Shown: positions 50,535 to 58,497 of the stretch, piece after piece
Position numbering within the stretch: the stretch's first letter is position 1
How the letters are laid out: each line of letters starts with the position of its first letter
Source of the DNA: Fimbriiglobus ruber
Lineage (GTDB): Bacteria; Planctomycetota; Planctomycetia; Gemmatales; Gemmataceae
NCBI RefSeq assembly: GCF_002197845.1
Contig: NZ_NIDE01000014.1
Location: 1,364,001 to 1,428,000, forward strand
DNA: 64,000 bases
Direction of reading: 5' to 3'
Notes under the pieces: model-generated
Seen by the model: only the letters and a program-made list of their open reading frames with translations
What the model was told of the DNA's origin: nothing
Databases searched by the model: none
Made by a program: the position numbers and the translations under genes

Positions 50535-52037
50535 TTATTTCTGACGCAAAAGTTGACGGGTTTGTTCAAGTTCCGCCCGCGCAACTTCGAGTTGATGGCC
50601 TTGCTCGGCAATGACCTGTTGGTATTCGAGGATTTTGTTGCTGACCCGGCCCGCGGATACCCCGGGGTGTTCGGGCGTCCAGCGGCCGTGGAACGTGACC
50701 GATCGCAGTTCGCCTTCGATCGGCACCCCGAGAGCCGGAAACAGCGTCTCGAACACGAACTCTCCGCTCCCCGTGGACCGGCCGGTCCACGGCCGGACCA
50801 GGTTGACATCGATGGCCCCCGTACCCCCTTTCCGGTCCTCCCAGACGACCTCTCGAAGTTGGATGCTACAGCTTCTCATCCTCATCGCGTCCCACCGGAG
50901 GGCGCGGCAGGGGGGGAACCCGGCGAGGTTGAACGTCAACGAGAATTCTTCTTGCTCGGGGTTGAAAACGACTTCCGCGCAGGGTCCCCCGTCGAACCCG
51001 TTTCCGGCGTCGCCGAGCAGGTACGAGCGGTGCGCCGCGGTCAGCCCCATGACATCGATTAACCCGAGCTGCTCGACGTAAGCGGTGGTGCCAAACGAGT
51101 ACTTTCTCGCAAGCAGGTCTGCCGTCTGCGGGTCGCGGAGGAGATCGTACAGGCGTTCCACGCCGACGAGCCGAGCAAGCGGCCGGATTCCGTGGCGCAG
51201 GCACAGGAACGCCGTTTCGCAGGCCAGTTCCTCGGGCGTGCGGCTGTCCGGGCGGACGAAATCCTTCCCGAACGCCTCGCGCAGCAGGTCCGGGGGCGTG
51301 TCGTCGAAGAACCGGCGGAGGATCAGGTAGTATTCGTTCTCGCCGCGGACCTGCTTGAACGGGCTGAACGCGCTCAGATTCCCGCCCGCGGCCCGGATGC
51401 GCCAGCTGACCGTCCGCTCCGGCATGAACACGAACGGGTGCCGCTTGATCAGGCGCAAGAGCAGTTCGAAGTCCTGGAGCTGGTACAGGAGCGGTTCGTA
51501 CGGCCCGACCTCGCGAAACACGCGCCGTTCGGCGAACATGGTCACCGGGTGGATGAAATTCCCGGTCTGAAAGAATCGGTACAAAATTTCGGCCCGGCTC
51601 AGCGGCGGGATCAAGAAGAAGTCTTTCGGGTAGTGCCCATCGACGAGCGGGTGCCCCCGCTCGTCGATGTAATCCACATTCGAGAACAGCACGCCCCCAC
51701 CCGCGCGGGCGTGCGCGACCAGTTGGTCGGCGAGCCGGGTCGGGTAACTCAGGTCGTCGCCGGTCATCAGGGCGACGTACCGGCCGCGGCACACCGCTAA
51801 CGCGGTATTGGCCGCCCCGCCGGGACCCTGATTGCTCTGGCGGACGTAGACGATCCGCGGGTCCGAGAACTCTGCTACCACCTGCGGGGTTCGGTCCGCC
51901 GACCCGTCGTCCACGACGATCAGTTCTAGGTCCGTGATGGTCTGGTTCAAGACGCTGCGGATCGAGTCGGCCAGGAACGCGTCCTGGTTATAAGTCATCA
52001 AGCTCACGCTGACCAACGGGGGGTCGCCAGGCATCAT
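50535..52037 (-). CDS. Glycosyltransferase family 2 protein
   Basis: 500 residues from the ATG at 52037, chosen because AAGGACG lies 4-9 bases upstream. An open extension to 52133 would overlap the preceding gene. The GT-A domain is clear: VSVSLMTYNQDAFLADSIRS near 8, LELIVVDDGSADRT near 35 (nucleotide-binding Asp), QGPGGAANTALAV near 68 and the metal DxD-like MTGDDLSYP near 89. GYHDFEL-type acid is seen in LLYQLQDFELLLRL near 190. The C-terminal 130 residues are a separate strand-rich domain ending in a coiled coil (EVARAELEQTRQLLRQ). Last gene of the glycan cluster, 56 bases after the aminotransferase. Confidence 0.87.
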   Translation of the reverse strand: MMPGDPPLVSVSLMTYNQDAFLADSIRSVLNQTITDLELIVVDDGSADRTPQVVAEFSDPRIVYVRQSNQGPGGAANTALAVCRGRYVALMTGDDLSYPTRLADQLVAHARAGGGVLFSNVDYIDERGHPLVDGHYPKDFFLIPPLSRAEILYRFFQTGNFIHPVTMFAERRVFREVGPYEPLLYQLQDFELLLRLIKRHPFVFMPERTVSWRIRAAGGNLSAFSPFKQVRGENEYYLILRRFFDDTPPDLLREAFGKDFVRPDSRTPEELACETAFLCLRHGIRPLARLVGVERLYDLLRDPQTADLLARKYSFGTTAYVEQLGLIDVMGLTAAHRSYLLGDAGNGFDGGPCAEVVFNPEQEEFSLTFNLAGFPPCRALRWDAMRMRSCSIQLREVVWEDRKGGTGAIDVNLVRPWTGRSTGSGEFVFETLFPALGVPIEGELRSVTFHGRWTPEHPGVSAGRVSNKILEYQQVIAEQGHQLEVARAELEQTRQLLRQK

Positions 52038-52093
52038 TCGCGTCCTTAAAAGAGATAGGTCCACGGCCCCCAGGTCAGGCGTCGTCGCGCTTT

Positions 52094-53227
52094 TCAGGCC
52101 ACCGCCGGCCGCGCCCCCGGACCGGGCAGGCAAAACTCACGAACTCGTTCGGCGACCGTGCGAACCTGCTCGCCCGTGTGGTGCGGGCTGATCGGCAAGC
52201 TGAGGACTTGCGCGGCCAATCGCTCGCTCGTGCCCAGATCGCCCGGCTGGCACGGCCCACCGGCGTAAGCCCCCGACCGGTGCGGCGGGACCGGGTAATG
52301 GATCAGGCTCTGGACGCCCACGGCCGCCAGCGCGTCCCGGAGGTCGTCCCGCCGCGGGTGGGTCACGACGAACAGGTGCCACACCGGGTCGGCGTAAGCG
52401 GGGACGGACGGCAGCGTGAGTTCGGCGAGCGGTTCGAGGGCCGCGAGGTATTGCCCGGCGAGGGCGGCCCGGCGCGCGTTCCAGGCGTCCAGGTGACGCA
52501 ACTTGACGCTCAGAAGAGCGGCCTGCAGCTCGTCCAGCCGGCTGTTGACCCCCTGCTCCTCGTGATGATACTTGACCACCGATCCGTAGTTGCGGAGCCG
52601 GCGGACCCGGGCGGCGAGGTCGTCGTCGTCGGTCGTCACGGCGCCGCCGTCGCCGACCGCCCCGAGATTCTTGACCGGGTAAAAGCTGAACCCCGCTGCG
52701 GTCCCGAGACTGCCGGCCCGCCGACCGTTGTGCCGGGCGCCATGGGCTTGGGCCGCGTCCTCGACCACGAGTAGGTTGTGCCGGCGGGCGACACCGGTGA
52801 TGGCGTCCATGTCGGCGGGCAGGCCGTACAAGTGGACCGGCATCACCGCCACCGTCCGCGGGGTGACGGCGGTCGACAGCCGGGCGGGGTCGAGGTTCCG
52901 GGTGCGGGGGGCGACGTCGACGCCGACCGGGGTCGCCCCGGCGGCTGAGACGGCGAGCCAGGTGGCGACGAAGGTGTGGCCCGGGACCAGAACCTCGTCC
53001 CCCGGGCCAACGCCGGCCGCCTTTAGGATCAAGGTGAGGGCGTCCAACCCGTTGGCGACCGACACGCAGTGCCGGACCCCGCAGTACGCGGCGAACTCCC
53101 GCTCGAAGCGCTCGACCTCCGGCCCGAGGATGTAGTGGGCCGACGCCAGCACCCGGGCACAGGCCGCGTCGAGGTCGGCCCGCAGCTCGTCATAAACCGG
53201 GGCCAGACTCAGGAACGGTACTCCCAC
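52094..53227 (-). CDS. DegT/DnrJ/EryC1/StrS sugar aminotransferase (FdtB-like)
   Basis: 377 residues. Family marks: [20 protein letters not shown] at the start, [20 protein letters not shown] near 58, [13 protein letters not shown] near 81, [15 protein letters not shown] near 154 and the PLP lysine Lys186 in [18 protein letters not shown]. It ends with [15 protein letters not shown] and related segments. Such enzymes put an amino group on a keto sugar nucleotide. Its start overlaps the FdtA-like gene by 38 bases, so the pair is tightly coupled. By analogy with FdtA-FdtB this gives dTDP-3-amino-3,6-dideoxyhexose. Confidence 0.9.
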   Translation of the reverse strand: MGVPFLSLAPVYDELRADLDAACARVLASAHYILGPEVERFEREFAAYCGVRHCVSVANGLDALTLILKAAGVGPGDEVLVPGHTFVATWLAVSAAGATPVGVDVAPRTRNLDPARLSTAVTPRTVAVMPVHLYGLPADMDAITGVARRHNLLVVEDAAQAHGARHNGRRAGSLGTAAGFSFYPVKNLGAVGDGGAVTTDDDDLAARVRRLRNYGSVVKYHHEEQGVNSRLDELQAALLSVKLRHLDAWNARRAALAGQYLAALEPLAELTLPSVPAYADPVWHLFVVTHPRRDDLRDALAAVGVQSLIHYPVPPHRSGAYAGGPCQPGDLGTSERLAAQVLSLPISPHHTGEQVRTVAERVREFCLPGPGARPAVA

Positions 53228-53639
53228 AACCCCACTCCTTCAGTGCGATCAAAAAGTCCTCGTACCGGCGGTAGTAATCGGACTCGTCGTACGGGGCGGA
53301 CGCCAGGACCAGGCAGACCGACCCGGACGAAAAATTATCCAGTTCCCGCCAGATCATCGTCGGCAGGTAGAGCCCGTAGTACGACCGGTTCAGGTGATAC
53401 CGCTGCCGCCGTCGGCCGTCGTCCACGACCACGTCGAAACTGCCGGACATCGCCACGATAAACTGCCGGAGATCCTTGTGGGCGTGCCCCCCGCGGTCGG
53501 CCCCGCCGGGCACGTCGTACAGATAGTAGACCCGGCGGATGGGGAACGGGACGTGCCGGTCCCCCTCGACGAACGTCAGGCTCCCCCGCGGGTCGGCGAT
53601 CCGCGGGAGTTGGATGATTTGGCACTCGTTCTCGGTCAT
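53190..53639 (-). CDS. fdtA: dTDP-4-oxo-6-deoxyglucose 3,4-ketoisomerase-like cupin (FdtA/QdtA)
   Basis: 149 residues, the usual length. A cupin with the WxcM/FdtA pattern: [20 protein letters not shown] near 9, [16 protein letters not shown] near 31, [20 protein letters not shown] near 49 (His pair of the active site), [20 protein letters not shown] near 84 and [20 protein letters not shown] near 111. It shifts the keto group from C4 to C3 so the DegT enzyme can aminate it. FdtA versus QdtA (galacto versus gluco product) cannot be told here. Overlaps its neighbours by 4 and 38 bases. Confidence 0.88.
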   Translation of the reverse strand: MTENECQIIQLPRIADPRGSLTFVEGDRHVPFPIRRVYYLYDVPGGADRGGHAHKDLRQFIVAMSGSFDVVVDDGRRRQRYHLNRSYYGLYLPTMIWRELDNFSSGSVCLVLASAPYDESDYYRRYEDFLIALKEWGCGSTVPESGPGL

Positions 53640-54613
53640 GCGACACCCCGGACGGGGTCGGGGTCGCCCGGAAACCCGCCGGGCAGCTCGTAGAAATCAT
53701 AAACGACCGCCCGCCCGCCGTAACTTTCCTTATTCTCGATCAGCCCGCGGTTCAGGTACGTGCCGCTCTTCTCGGTCGAGATCCCAAAGTCGAAGTATGG
53801 CACCCGGCCGGGGTAGACGCGGTTGAGCAGCTCGTCCATGACGGCGTCCAGACATCCGAGATCGCGGCCCTCGGGGGTGGTCGCGATGTACTGGGCGTGG
53901 GCCACCTGCCGGCTCTGGTAGACGACCACCCCGCCCAACAGCCGGTCGTCCTTGGCGGCGACGAACAGCCGGATGTTGCCCGGGAACCTGTCTGCCAGCA
54001 GGGCCAGTTCCGCGGCCGTGTGGACCGGGCGGGTGCCGTACTTCGTCCGCAGGTTTTCTTCCTCGACCGCCATGAAGGCGGTGTAGTCGGTACTCTCGGC
54101 CACCGCGAGCCCGTTCGCCCGGGCCCGGTTTGCCCCCCACTTCCGCCCCTTGGCCGGGTCGACCCTGTCCCGCAAGTCGATCGCGGACGCTACGTCCCGT
54201 CGGACCAGCCGGGCTCCGTGAGCCGTCAAGGCGTACAGATCCTCCTCGGCCGGAGCCTGGTGGTATATGTGCGGGATGGCCTTGTAGACCAGGGTCGCGA
54301 GTCCGGCGGCCGGCATGTAGGCGCGCAGGCCAGCGACCAGGTCGACCATCGCCCCGGTCCTCATACGCCGGTCAGTAACGACCCCACCGAACGTCAGCCC
54401 ACCGTGGCTGGCGAGCGTCCCATCCCGCTCATTGGCCGGGAGGACCGCGACGAGCCGGTCGCCCTCCCAGAACAGGAGCGAGTGGTCGGTGAATCGGTCA
54501 GCGTGGTAGTCCATGTACCCGCGGCGGAAGAGGAACACGCCGTTCTTTGCCCGGTCCACGAAAGCGTCCCACAGGGCCGCCCGGCCGGGGGTGTACCTCT
54601 CGATCCGTAGCAT
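53636..54613 (-). CDS. GNAT/FemAB-like N-acyltransferase
   Basis: 325 residues from the ATG at 54613; the frame is open 34 codons further but those residues are Arg/Pro-rich and non-domain-like. Segments FVDRAKNGVFLFRRGYMDYH near 14, DGTLASHGGLTFGGVV near 64 and VDLVAGLRAYMPAAG near 89 fit the first half of a Fem-type fold. The second half has ENLRTKYGTRPVHTAAELAL near 186 and IRLFVAAKDDRLLGGVVVYQ near 214, a GNAT acetyl-CoA strand. Stop and next start overlap (ATGA). In this cluster it may acylate the amino sugar or another residue of the glycan. Confidence 0.78.
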   Translation of the reverse strand: MLRIERYTPGRAALWDAFVDRAKNGVFLFRRGYMDYHADRFTDHSLLFWEGDRLVAVLPANERDGTLASHGGLTFGGVVTDRRMRTGAMVDLVAGLRAYMPAAGLATLVYKAIPHIYHQAPAEEDLYALTAHGARLVRRDVASAIDLRDRVDPAKGRKWGANRARANGLAVAESTDYTAFMAVEEENLRTKYGTRPVHTAAELALLADRFPGNIRLFVAAKDDRLLGGVVVYQSRQVAHAQYIATTPEGRDLGCLDAVMDELLNRVYPGRVPYFDFGISTEKSGTYLNRGLIENKESYGGRAVVYDFYELPGGFPGDPDPVRGVA

Positions 54614-54711
54614 TTCGGGGGAGCACCACCTGTTTGAGACCGGTTGCGGTTCGCGGGCCGGCCGCGGCCGCCTGGGCGGTAATCGGCCCGCGGTTCCGGC
54701 CGTAACTCCGG

Positions 54712-55395
54712 TCACTCTTTCACCTTGAACAATTCCAAACTCCCCACCGGACCCGGCTCGGTGGCCCGGGGGCCTTTATAGACTTTTCCTTCCTGGGTAT
54801 TCCGGACCACCACCGCTCCCGCACCAATAATACAATCCCGAGCGACCGCGACATTGTCACCGATGGTGCAATTCGCGCCGAGAAAACTTCTCTCGCCAAT
54901 ATCGCAATACCCGGAAATGGCTACGTGCGTCGATAGGAAACAGTGATCGCGGACGATCGACCGGTGGCAGACGGTGGCCCCGGTCCACAGCACCACGTTG
55001 TTGCCGACGGTGGCATGGTGTTGGACGGCGGTGTTCTCGAACAGGAAGCAGTTTTCTCCGACCACCGCGTTGGGCCAGACGAACGCCCGCGAACTGACGT
55101 AGCGGGTCGCAGTGTACCCCTTCGACTTAACCCCGGCGTACAACCGGGCCCGCACCCGGTTGAGCTGGGTGTACGTGACGGCAACGAACGCGGAATGGGC
55201 GGCCGGCGGGAAGTGCAGTTCCGCGTCTTCAAACGCCACCACCGGCAGGTCGAACAAGCGGCCCTTCTTCAAAAACTGTTTTTCCACCGCGAACCCGACC
55301 ACTTCGTGCGGCGAGTCGTGCGTGAAGTATTCGTACGCGATCTCGGCAAATTCGCCGTCGCCGACGATCACAAGAGGGGACGGAAGGTCGTTCAC
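54712..55395 (-). CDS. NeuD/PglD-like sugar O- or N-acetyltransferase
   Basis: 227 residues. The N-terminal Rossmann-like part (LVIVGDGEFAEIAYEYFTHD, then VVAFEDAELHF) binds the sugar nucleotide. The C-terminal left-handed beta helix has hexapeptide repeats (AVVGENCFLFENTAVQHHAT, VGNNVVLWTGATVCHRSIVR, CDIGERSFLGANCTIGDNVA), with a likely catalytic His in TAVQHHATVG. Family members acetylate UDP- or dTDP-amino sugars. It may be the FdtC-type step after FdtA and the aminotransferase. Gap of 98 bases to the GNAT gene. Confidence 0.85.
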   Translation of the reverse strand: MNDLPSPLVIVGDGEFAEIAYEYFTHDSPHEVVGFAVEKQFLKKGRLFDLPVVAFEDAELHFPPAAHSAFVAVTYTQLNRVRARLYAGVKSKGYTATRYVSSRAFVWPNAVVGENCFLFENTAVQHHATVGNNVVLWTGATVCHRSIVRDHCFLSTHVAISGYCDIGERSFLGANCTIGDNVAVARDCIIGAGAVVVRNTQEGKVYKGPRATEPGPVGSLELFKVKE

Positions 55396-55620
55396 CGGAA
55401 GTCGTCCCCCCCACCCACTGCCGGGAGAAGCGTCGGCCGTTACCCGTCATGCTTTCCCACGGAATCCCACGGTGATTCAGAACCCGTACTATCGGGCGCC
55501 CACCGCGGTGGCCGGATTCGCCCACGGCCGCCACCGCCGATCGAATGGCGATCCCCTACCATGCGACATTTGAACGAATTCTCACGAAAGACGATCACTA
55601 TGGACGGAACGTGCCGCGCG

Positions 55621-56580
55621 TCAATCGAACCGATAACCCAGGCGCCTTAGCAGGGGGTGGCCACGGAACTCCTCGCAGACCAAGCCGATTTGATCCCGGG
55701 TCAGATCACGCTCCCAGGCTGCCGTCCGCGTTCTCGCGATGCCCTGCAGATCGAGAGTCGGATCCACCCACGTCCCATCGTTAGTCACCAGAATCGCGTC
55801 CAAGTCCAGGTGGGGTTGCCGGTCGGGGGCCAGCATCCGGTCGTCGAACTCGACACCGAGGAAGCCACACACCCGCTTGATTTCGTTCGCGGGGTCGGCG
55901 ACCAGAGATTCGTACTGGATGGTCAGAAGCCGGTCCGGAAATCGTTCCGCCGCCGCGAACCCGCTGTCGAGGCACTGCCGGGTGAACCGGACGGCCGCCC
56001 CCACTGTTTCCACGAAGTCCGGGGTCGGGGCGCCCTTCGCACGGCTCCGCGCCCCGACCGCGAGCATCGACGACACGACCGCCCGCGGATCGCGGACGAC
56101 GTGAACCCCGCGGGAACGCGGGAGCATCTCGAGCAGGAAGGAGAAGACAAGAACATTAAACGGAGTTTTCTCACAGAGTACGTCGGCTCCGCGGGCGTCA
56201 GCGGCCGGTAAGAGCAGGTTTTCGACTAGAGTGCCGAAGCAGGTGTCGATCTGATCGCGGGTGCAGAACGCGGTGATACGACCCGCGTCGAGTGCGTCGA
56301 CCACGCGGCGCCAAGCGTGGGCAATGTTCGGCAGACAGTCGAACTCCGGCCCCCCAAACACCCGCGGGTGGGAATCCAGGATCAACTGAAACAGAGTCGT
56401 CCCGCTCCGCGGGGCGCCGCCGACGAATACCAGCCGCTCACCTTTCGCCGCCCGAAGCGAGGGGTTAGTATCACCAGTTGCGAGGGCAGAGTTGAAGTCC
56501 ATGAAAAACATCCTGTCGGCCGCATCGGGCGTGAGCCAGTTTGGAAACGGCATTCCCTTAATTACTAAAGTCGGCGACAT
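55621..56580 (-). CDS. Sulfotransferase family protein
   Basis: 319 residues. PAPS-binding motifs are present: FVGGAPRSGTTLFQLILDSH (residues 52-71, with the 5'-phosphosulfate loop at 55-62) and VHVVRDPRAVVSSMLAVGAR (about 178-197). EYE/YESLVADPANEIKRVCGFLG near 244 is the usual C-terminal motif. It would move sulfate from PAPS to a glycan or other acceptor. First gene of the minus-strand glycan run, separated by 225 bases from the next. The acceptor may be the glycan made by the cluster. Confidence 0.88.
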   Translation of the reverse strand: MSPTLVIKGMPFPNWLTPDAADRMFFMDFNSALATGDTNPSLRAAKGERLVFVGGAPRSGTTLFQLILDSHPRVFGGPEFDCLPNIAHAWRRVVDALDAGRITAFCTRDQIDTCFGTLVENLLLPAADARGADVLCEKTPFNVLVFSFLLEMLPRSRGVHVVRDPRAVVSSMLAVGARSRAKGAPTPDFVETVGAAVRFTRQCLDSGFAAAERFPDRLLTIQYESLVADPANEIKRVCGFLGVEFDDRMLAPDRQPHLDLDAILVTNDGTWVDPTLDLQGIARTRTAAWERDLTRDQIGLVCEEFRGHPLLRRLGYRFD

Positions 56581-56816
56581 TATGGAAGCTCAAGAACGCG
56601 GCAGCGAGTTCTTGGAAATCCGTCTGTCACAAAAAAATATCGTTCACGTATAGTAGCTACATATTATTAGAAATACGAACCGCACCAGCAGCCCGCGGAA
56701 TTGCGCATTTCATTCCCCATTCCCGCGCCCCTTGCCCGTCCGCCACTTCTCGCCTAATCGTTAACTTGCGACTGTTCGATCGGATCGAACCTGCCTCACC
56801 CACGACGGGCACCTTC
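56581..56816. promoter_or_regulatory. AT-rich divergent promoter region
   Basis: This 236-base stretch between the sulfotransferase gene (minus) and the ABC operon (plus) is markedly AT-rich near 56630-56680 (ACATATTATTAGAAATACG), unlike the surrounding DNA. It probably holds promoters for both directions. No single box can be defined with confidence. Confidence 0.5.
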
Positions 56817-57539
56817 ATGATCGTAGTCGAACACCTGACCAAGTATTACGGCGAATACCCGGCGGTCCGCGACGTGACGTTCGAGGTGCCCAAGGGCCGG
56901 GTCGTCGGGTTCCTCGGGCCGAACGGCGCGGGCAAGTCGACGACCATGCGCATCCTGGCCGGGTTCCTGACCGCGACCAGCGGGCGGGCTTCCATCGCCG
57001 GGAAGGATGTCTTCTCGGACCCGATAGCCGTCCGCCGGAACATCGGGTACATGCCCGAAAGCTGCCCGCTCTACCCCGAACTGCGCGTCGAGGAATACCT
57101 CAAGTTTCGCGCCGGCCTCAAAGGGCTCGGCTGGGGTGCCCGCCGCAAGCGGATCGACTATGTTGTGGAGCGGTGCTGGCTCAAGGATGTCCGCCGGCAG
57201 CTGATCGGGACGCTCTCGAAGGGCTACCGCCAGCGGGTCGGCCTGGCCGATTCGCTGTTGGCGGACCCGCCGGTGCTGATCCTCGACGAGCCGACCGCCG
57301 GCCTCGACCCGACCCAGATCCGCGAGACCCGCAAGCTCATCCGCGAACTCGGCCGCGAGCACACGATGCTGCTCTCGACCCACATCCTGTCCGAAGTCGA
57401 GATGGCCTGCGATTCGGTCATCATCATTTACCAGGGACAGGTCATCGAAGACGGCACCCTGGAGGCCGTCCGCCACAAGCACAAGAACCAGAACCTCGAA
57501 GAGATCTTCGTCCGGCTCACGGGGCAGGAAGGGATCTAA
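56817..57539 (+). CDS. ABC transporter ATP-binding protein (GldA-like)
   Basis: 240 residues from the ATG at 56817, which starts directly at the domain (MIVVEHLTKYYGEYPAVRDV); the longer frame from 56766 adds non-domain residues. Walker A is GFLGPNGAGKSTT near 32, the signature LSKGYRQRVGLADSL near 135, Walker B VLILDEPTAGLDPTQ near 153 and the switch His in STHILSEVEMA near 189. Powers the permease encoded 98 bases downstream. The set ATPase, permease, GldG-like protein and DUF4340 protein is a common bacterial arrangement outside gliding bacteria. Confidence 0.93.
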   Translation: MIVVEHLTKYYGEYPAVRDVTFEVPKGRVVGFLGPNGAGKSTTMRILAGFLTATSGRASIAGKDVFSDPIAVRRNIGYMPESCPLYPELRVEEYLKFRAGLKGLGWGARRKRIDYVVERCWLKDVRRQLIGTLSKGYRQRVGLADSLLADPPVLILDEPTAGLDPTQIRETRKLIRELGREHTMLLSTHILSEVEMACDSVIIIYQGQVIEDGTLEAVRHKHKNQNLEEIFVRLTGQEGI

Positions 57540-57637
57540 CCTGGTGCGGGCAGCGCGGTGGGGAAGTCACCCCGCCCCTCCCGTCGTCGGTTGCTCCCCG
57601 GCTCTCCGCCCCCGCTTAATATCACGGGTCACCGCTC

Positions 57638-58438
57638 ATGCGACCGCTGATTAGTCTGATCCGCCGCGAGTTCACGGCGTACTTCCTGTCGCCGATCGCG
57701 TACGTCACCCTGGCCGTGTTCCAGGTGATTACCGGCGCGCTGTTTTACCTAACGCTGACGAAGCTGACGGAAGCGGGGCCGCGGGGCATCGAGTACCCGA
57801 TGCAGCTCCTCTTCGGCGGCTCGACGTACCCGGTCGAGGCGATGATCGCGGGCGTCTTCTTCTGGTTCTTGCTCCCCGCGCTGACGGCCGTGTTCACCAT
57901 GCGGCTGCTGGCGGAGGAACGGGCCCGGGGGACGCTGGAAATGCTGCTCACCGCCCCGATCCGGGACTGGCAGGTCGTCGCCGGGAAGTACATCGCCTGC
58001 TTCCTCTTCTACATCGTCCTCTGGCTGCCCACCCTCCTGTACATCCCGGTGCTGGTCGACCTCGACTGGTCGACCGGGGCGGCCCGACTCGACTATTGGC
58101 CGGTGATTACCTCGTACGCCGGCGCGATCACGGCCGGCGCGATGTTCCTGGCCGTCGGCTTTTTCGTCAGCAGCCAGGTGCAGGACCAGCTCGTCGCCTG
58201 GATGTTGAGCATGCTGGTCGGCCTCGTGTTCATCGTCCCGGGCTACGTCGCGTGGTACATCGGCAGCGGCAGTCGGTGGTACCCGCTCACGGCTCTTTTG
58301 GGCGTGCCCGAACACTTCCGCCGGGACTTCAGCCGCGGCGTGATCGACACCCGGCACCTCGTCCTGTACCTGAGCGTGACCGTCTTTTGCCTGTTCCTGA
58401 CTGTCCGCTCGCTCGAAGCCAGACGGCTAAGAAGTTAG
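57638..58438 (+). CDS. ABC-2 type permease (GldF-like)
   Basis: 266 residues with six membrane helices: YVTLAVFQVITGALFYLTLT near 22, FFWFLLPALTAVFTMRLLAE near 74, YIACFLFYIVLWLPTLLYIP near 119, AITAGAMFLAVGFFVSS near 166, AWMLSMLVGLVFIVPGYVAW near 187 and LVLYLSVTVFCLFLTVRSLE near 237. The N-terminal SLIRREFTAYFLSPIAYV is typical of GldF/ABC-2 permeases. EERARGTLEMLLTAPIRDWQ near 96 is the conserved cytoplasmic loop. The substrate is unknown. Gap to the next gene is 59 bases. Confidence 0.9.
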   Translation: MRPLISLIRREFTAYFLSPIAYVTLAVFQVITGALFYLTLTKLTEAGPRGIEYPMQLLFGGSTYPVEAMIAGVFFWFLLPALTAVFTMRLLAEERARGTLEMLLTAPIRDWQVVAGKYIACFLFYIVLWLPTLLYIPVLVDLDWSTGAARLDYWPVITSYAGAITAGAMFLAVGFFVSSQVQDQLVAWMLSMLVGLVFIVPGYVAWYIGSGSRWYPLTALLGVPEHFRRDFSRGVIDTRHLVLYLSVTVFCLFLTVRSLEARRLRS

Positions 58439-58497
58439 CGATTGGCCTTTGCGCGATAGCCTTTATTGAATTTTCTAACTTTCAGTTTGAACACGCC

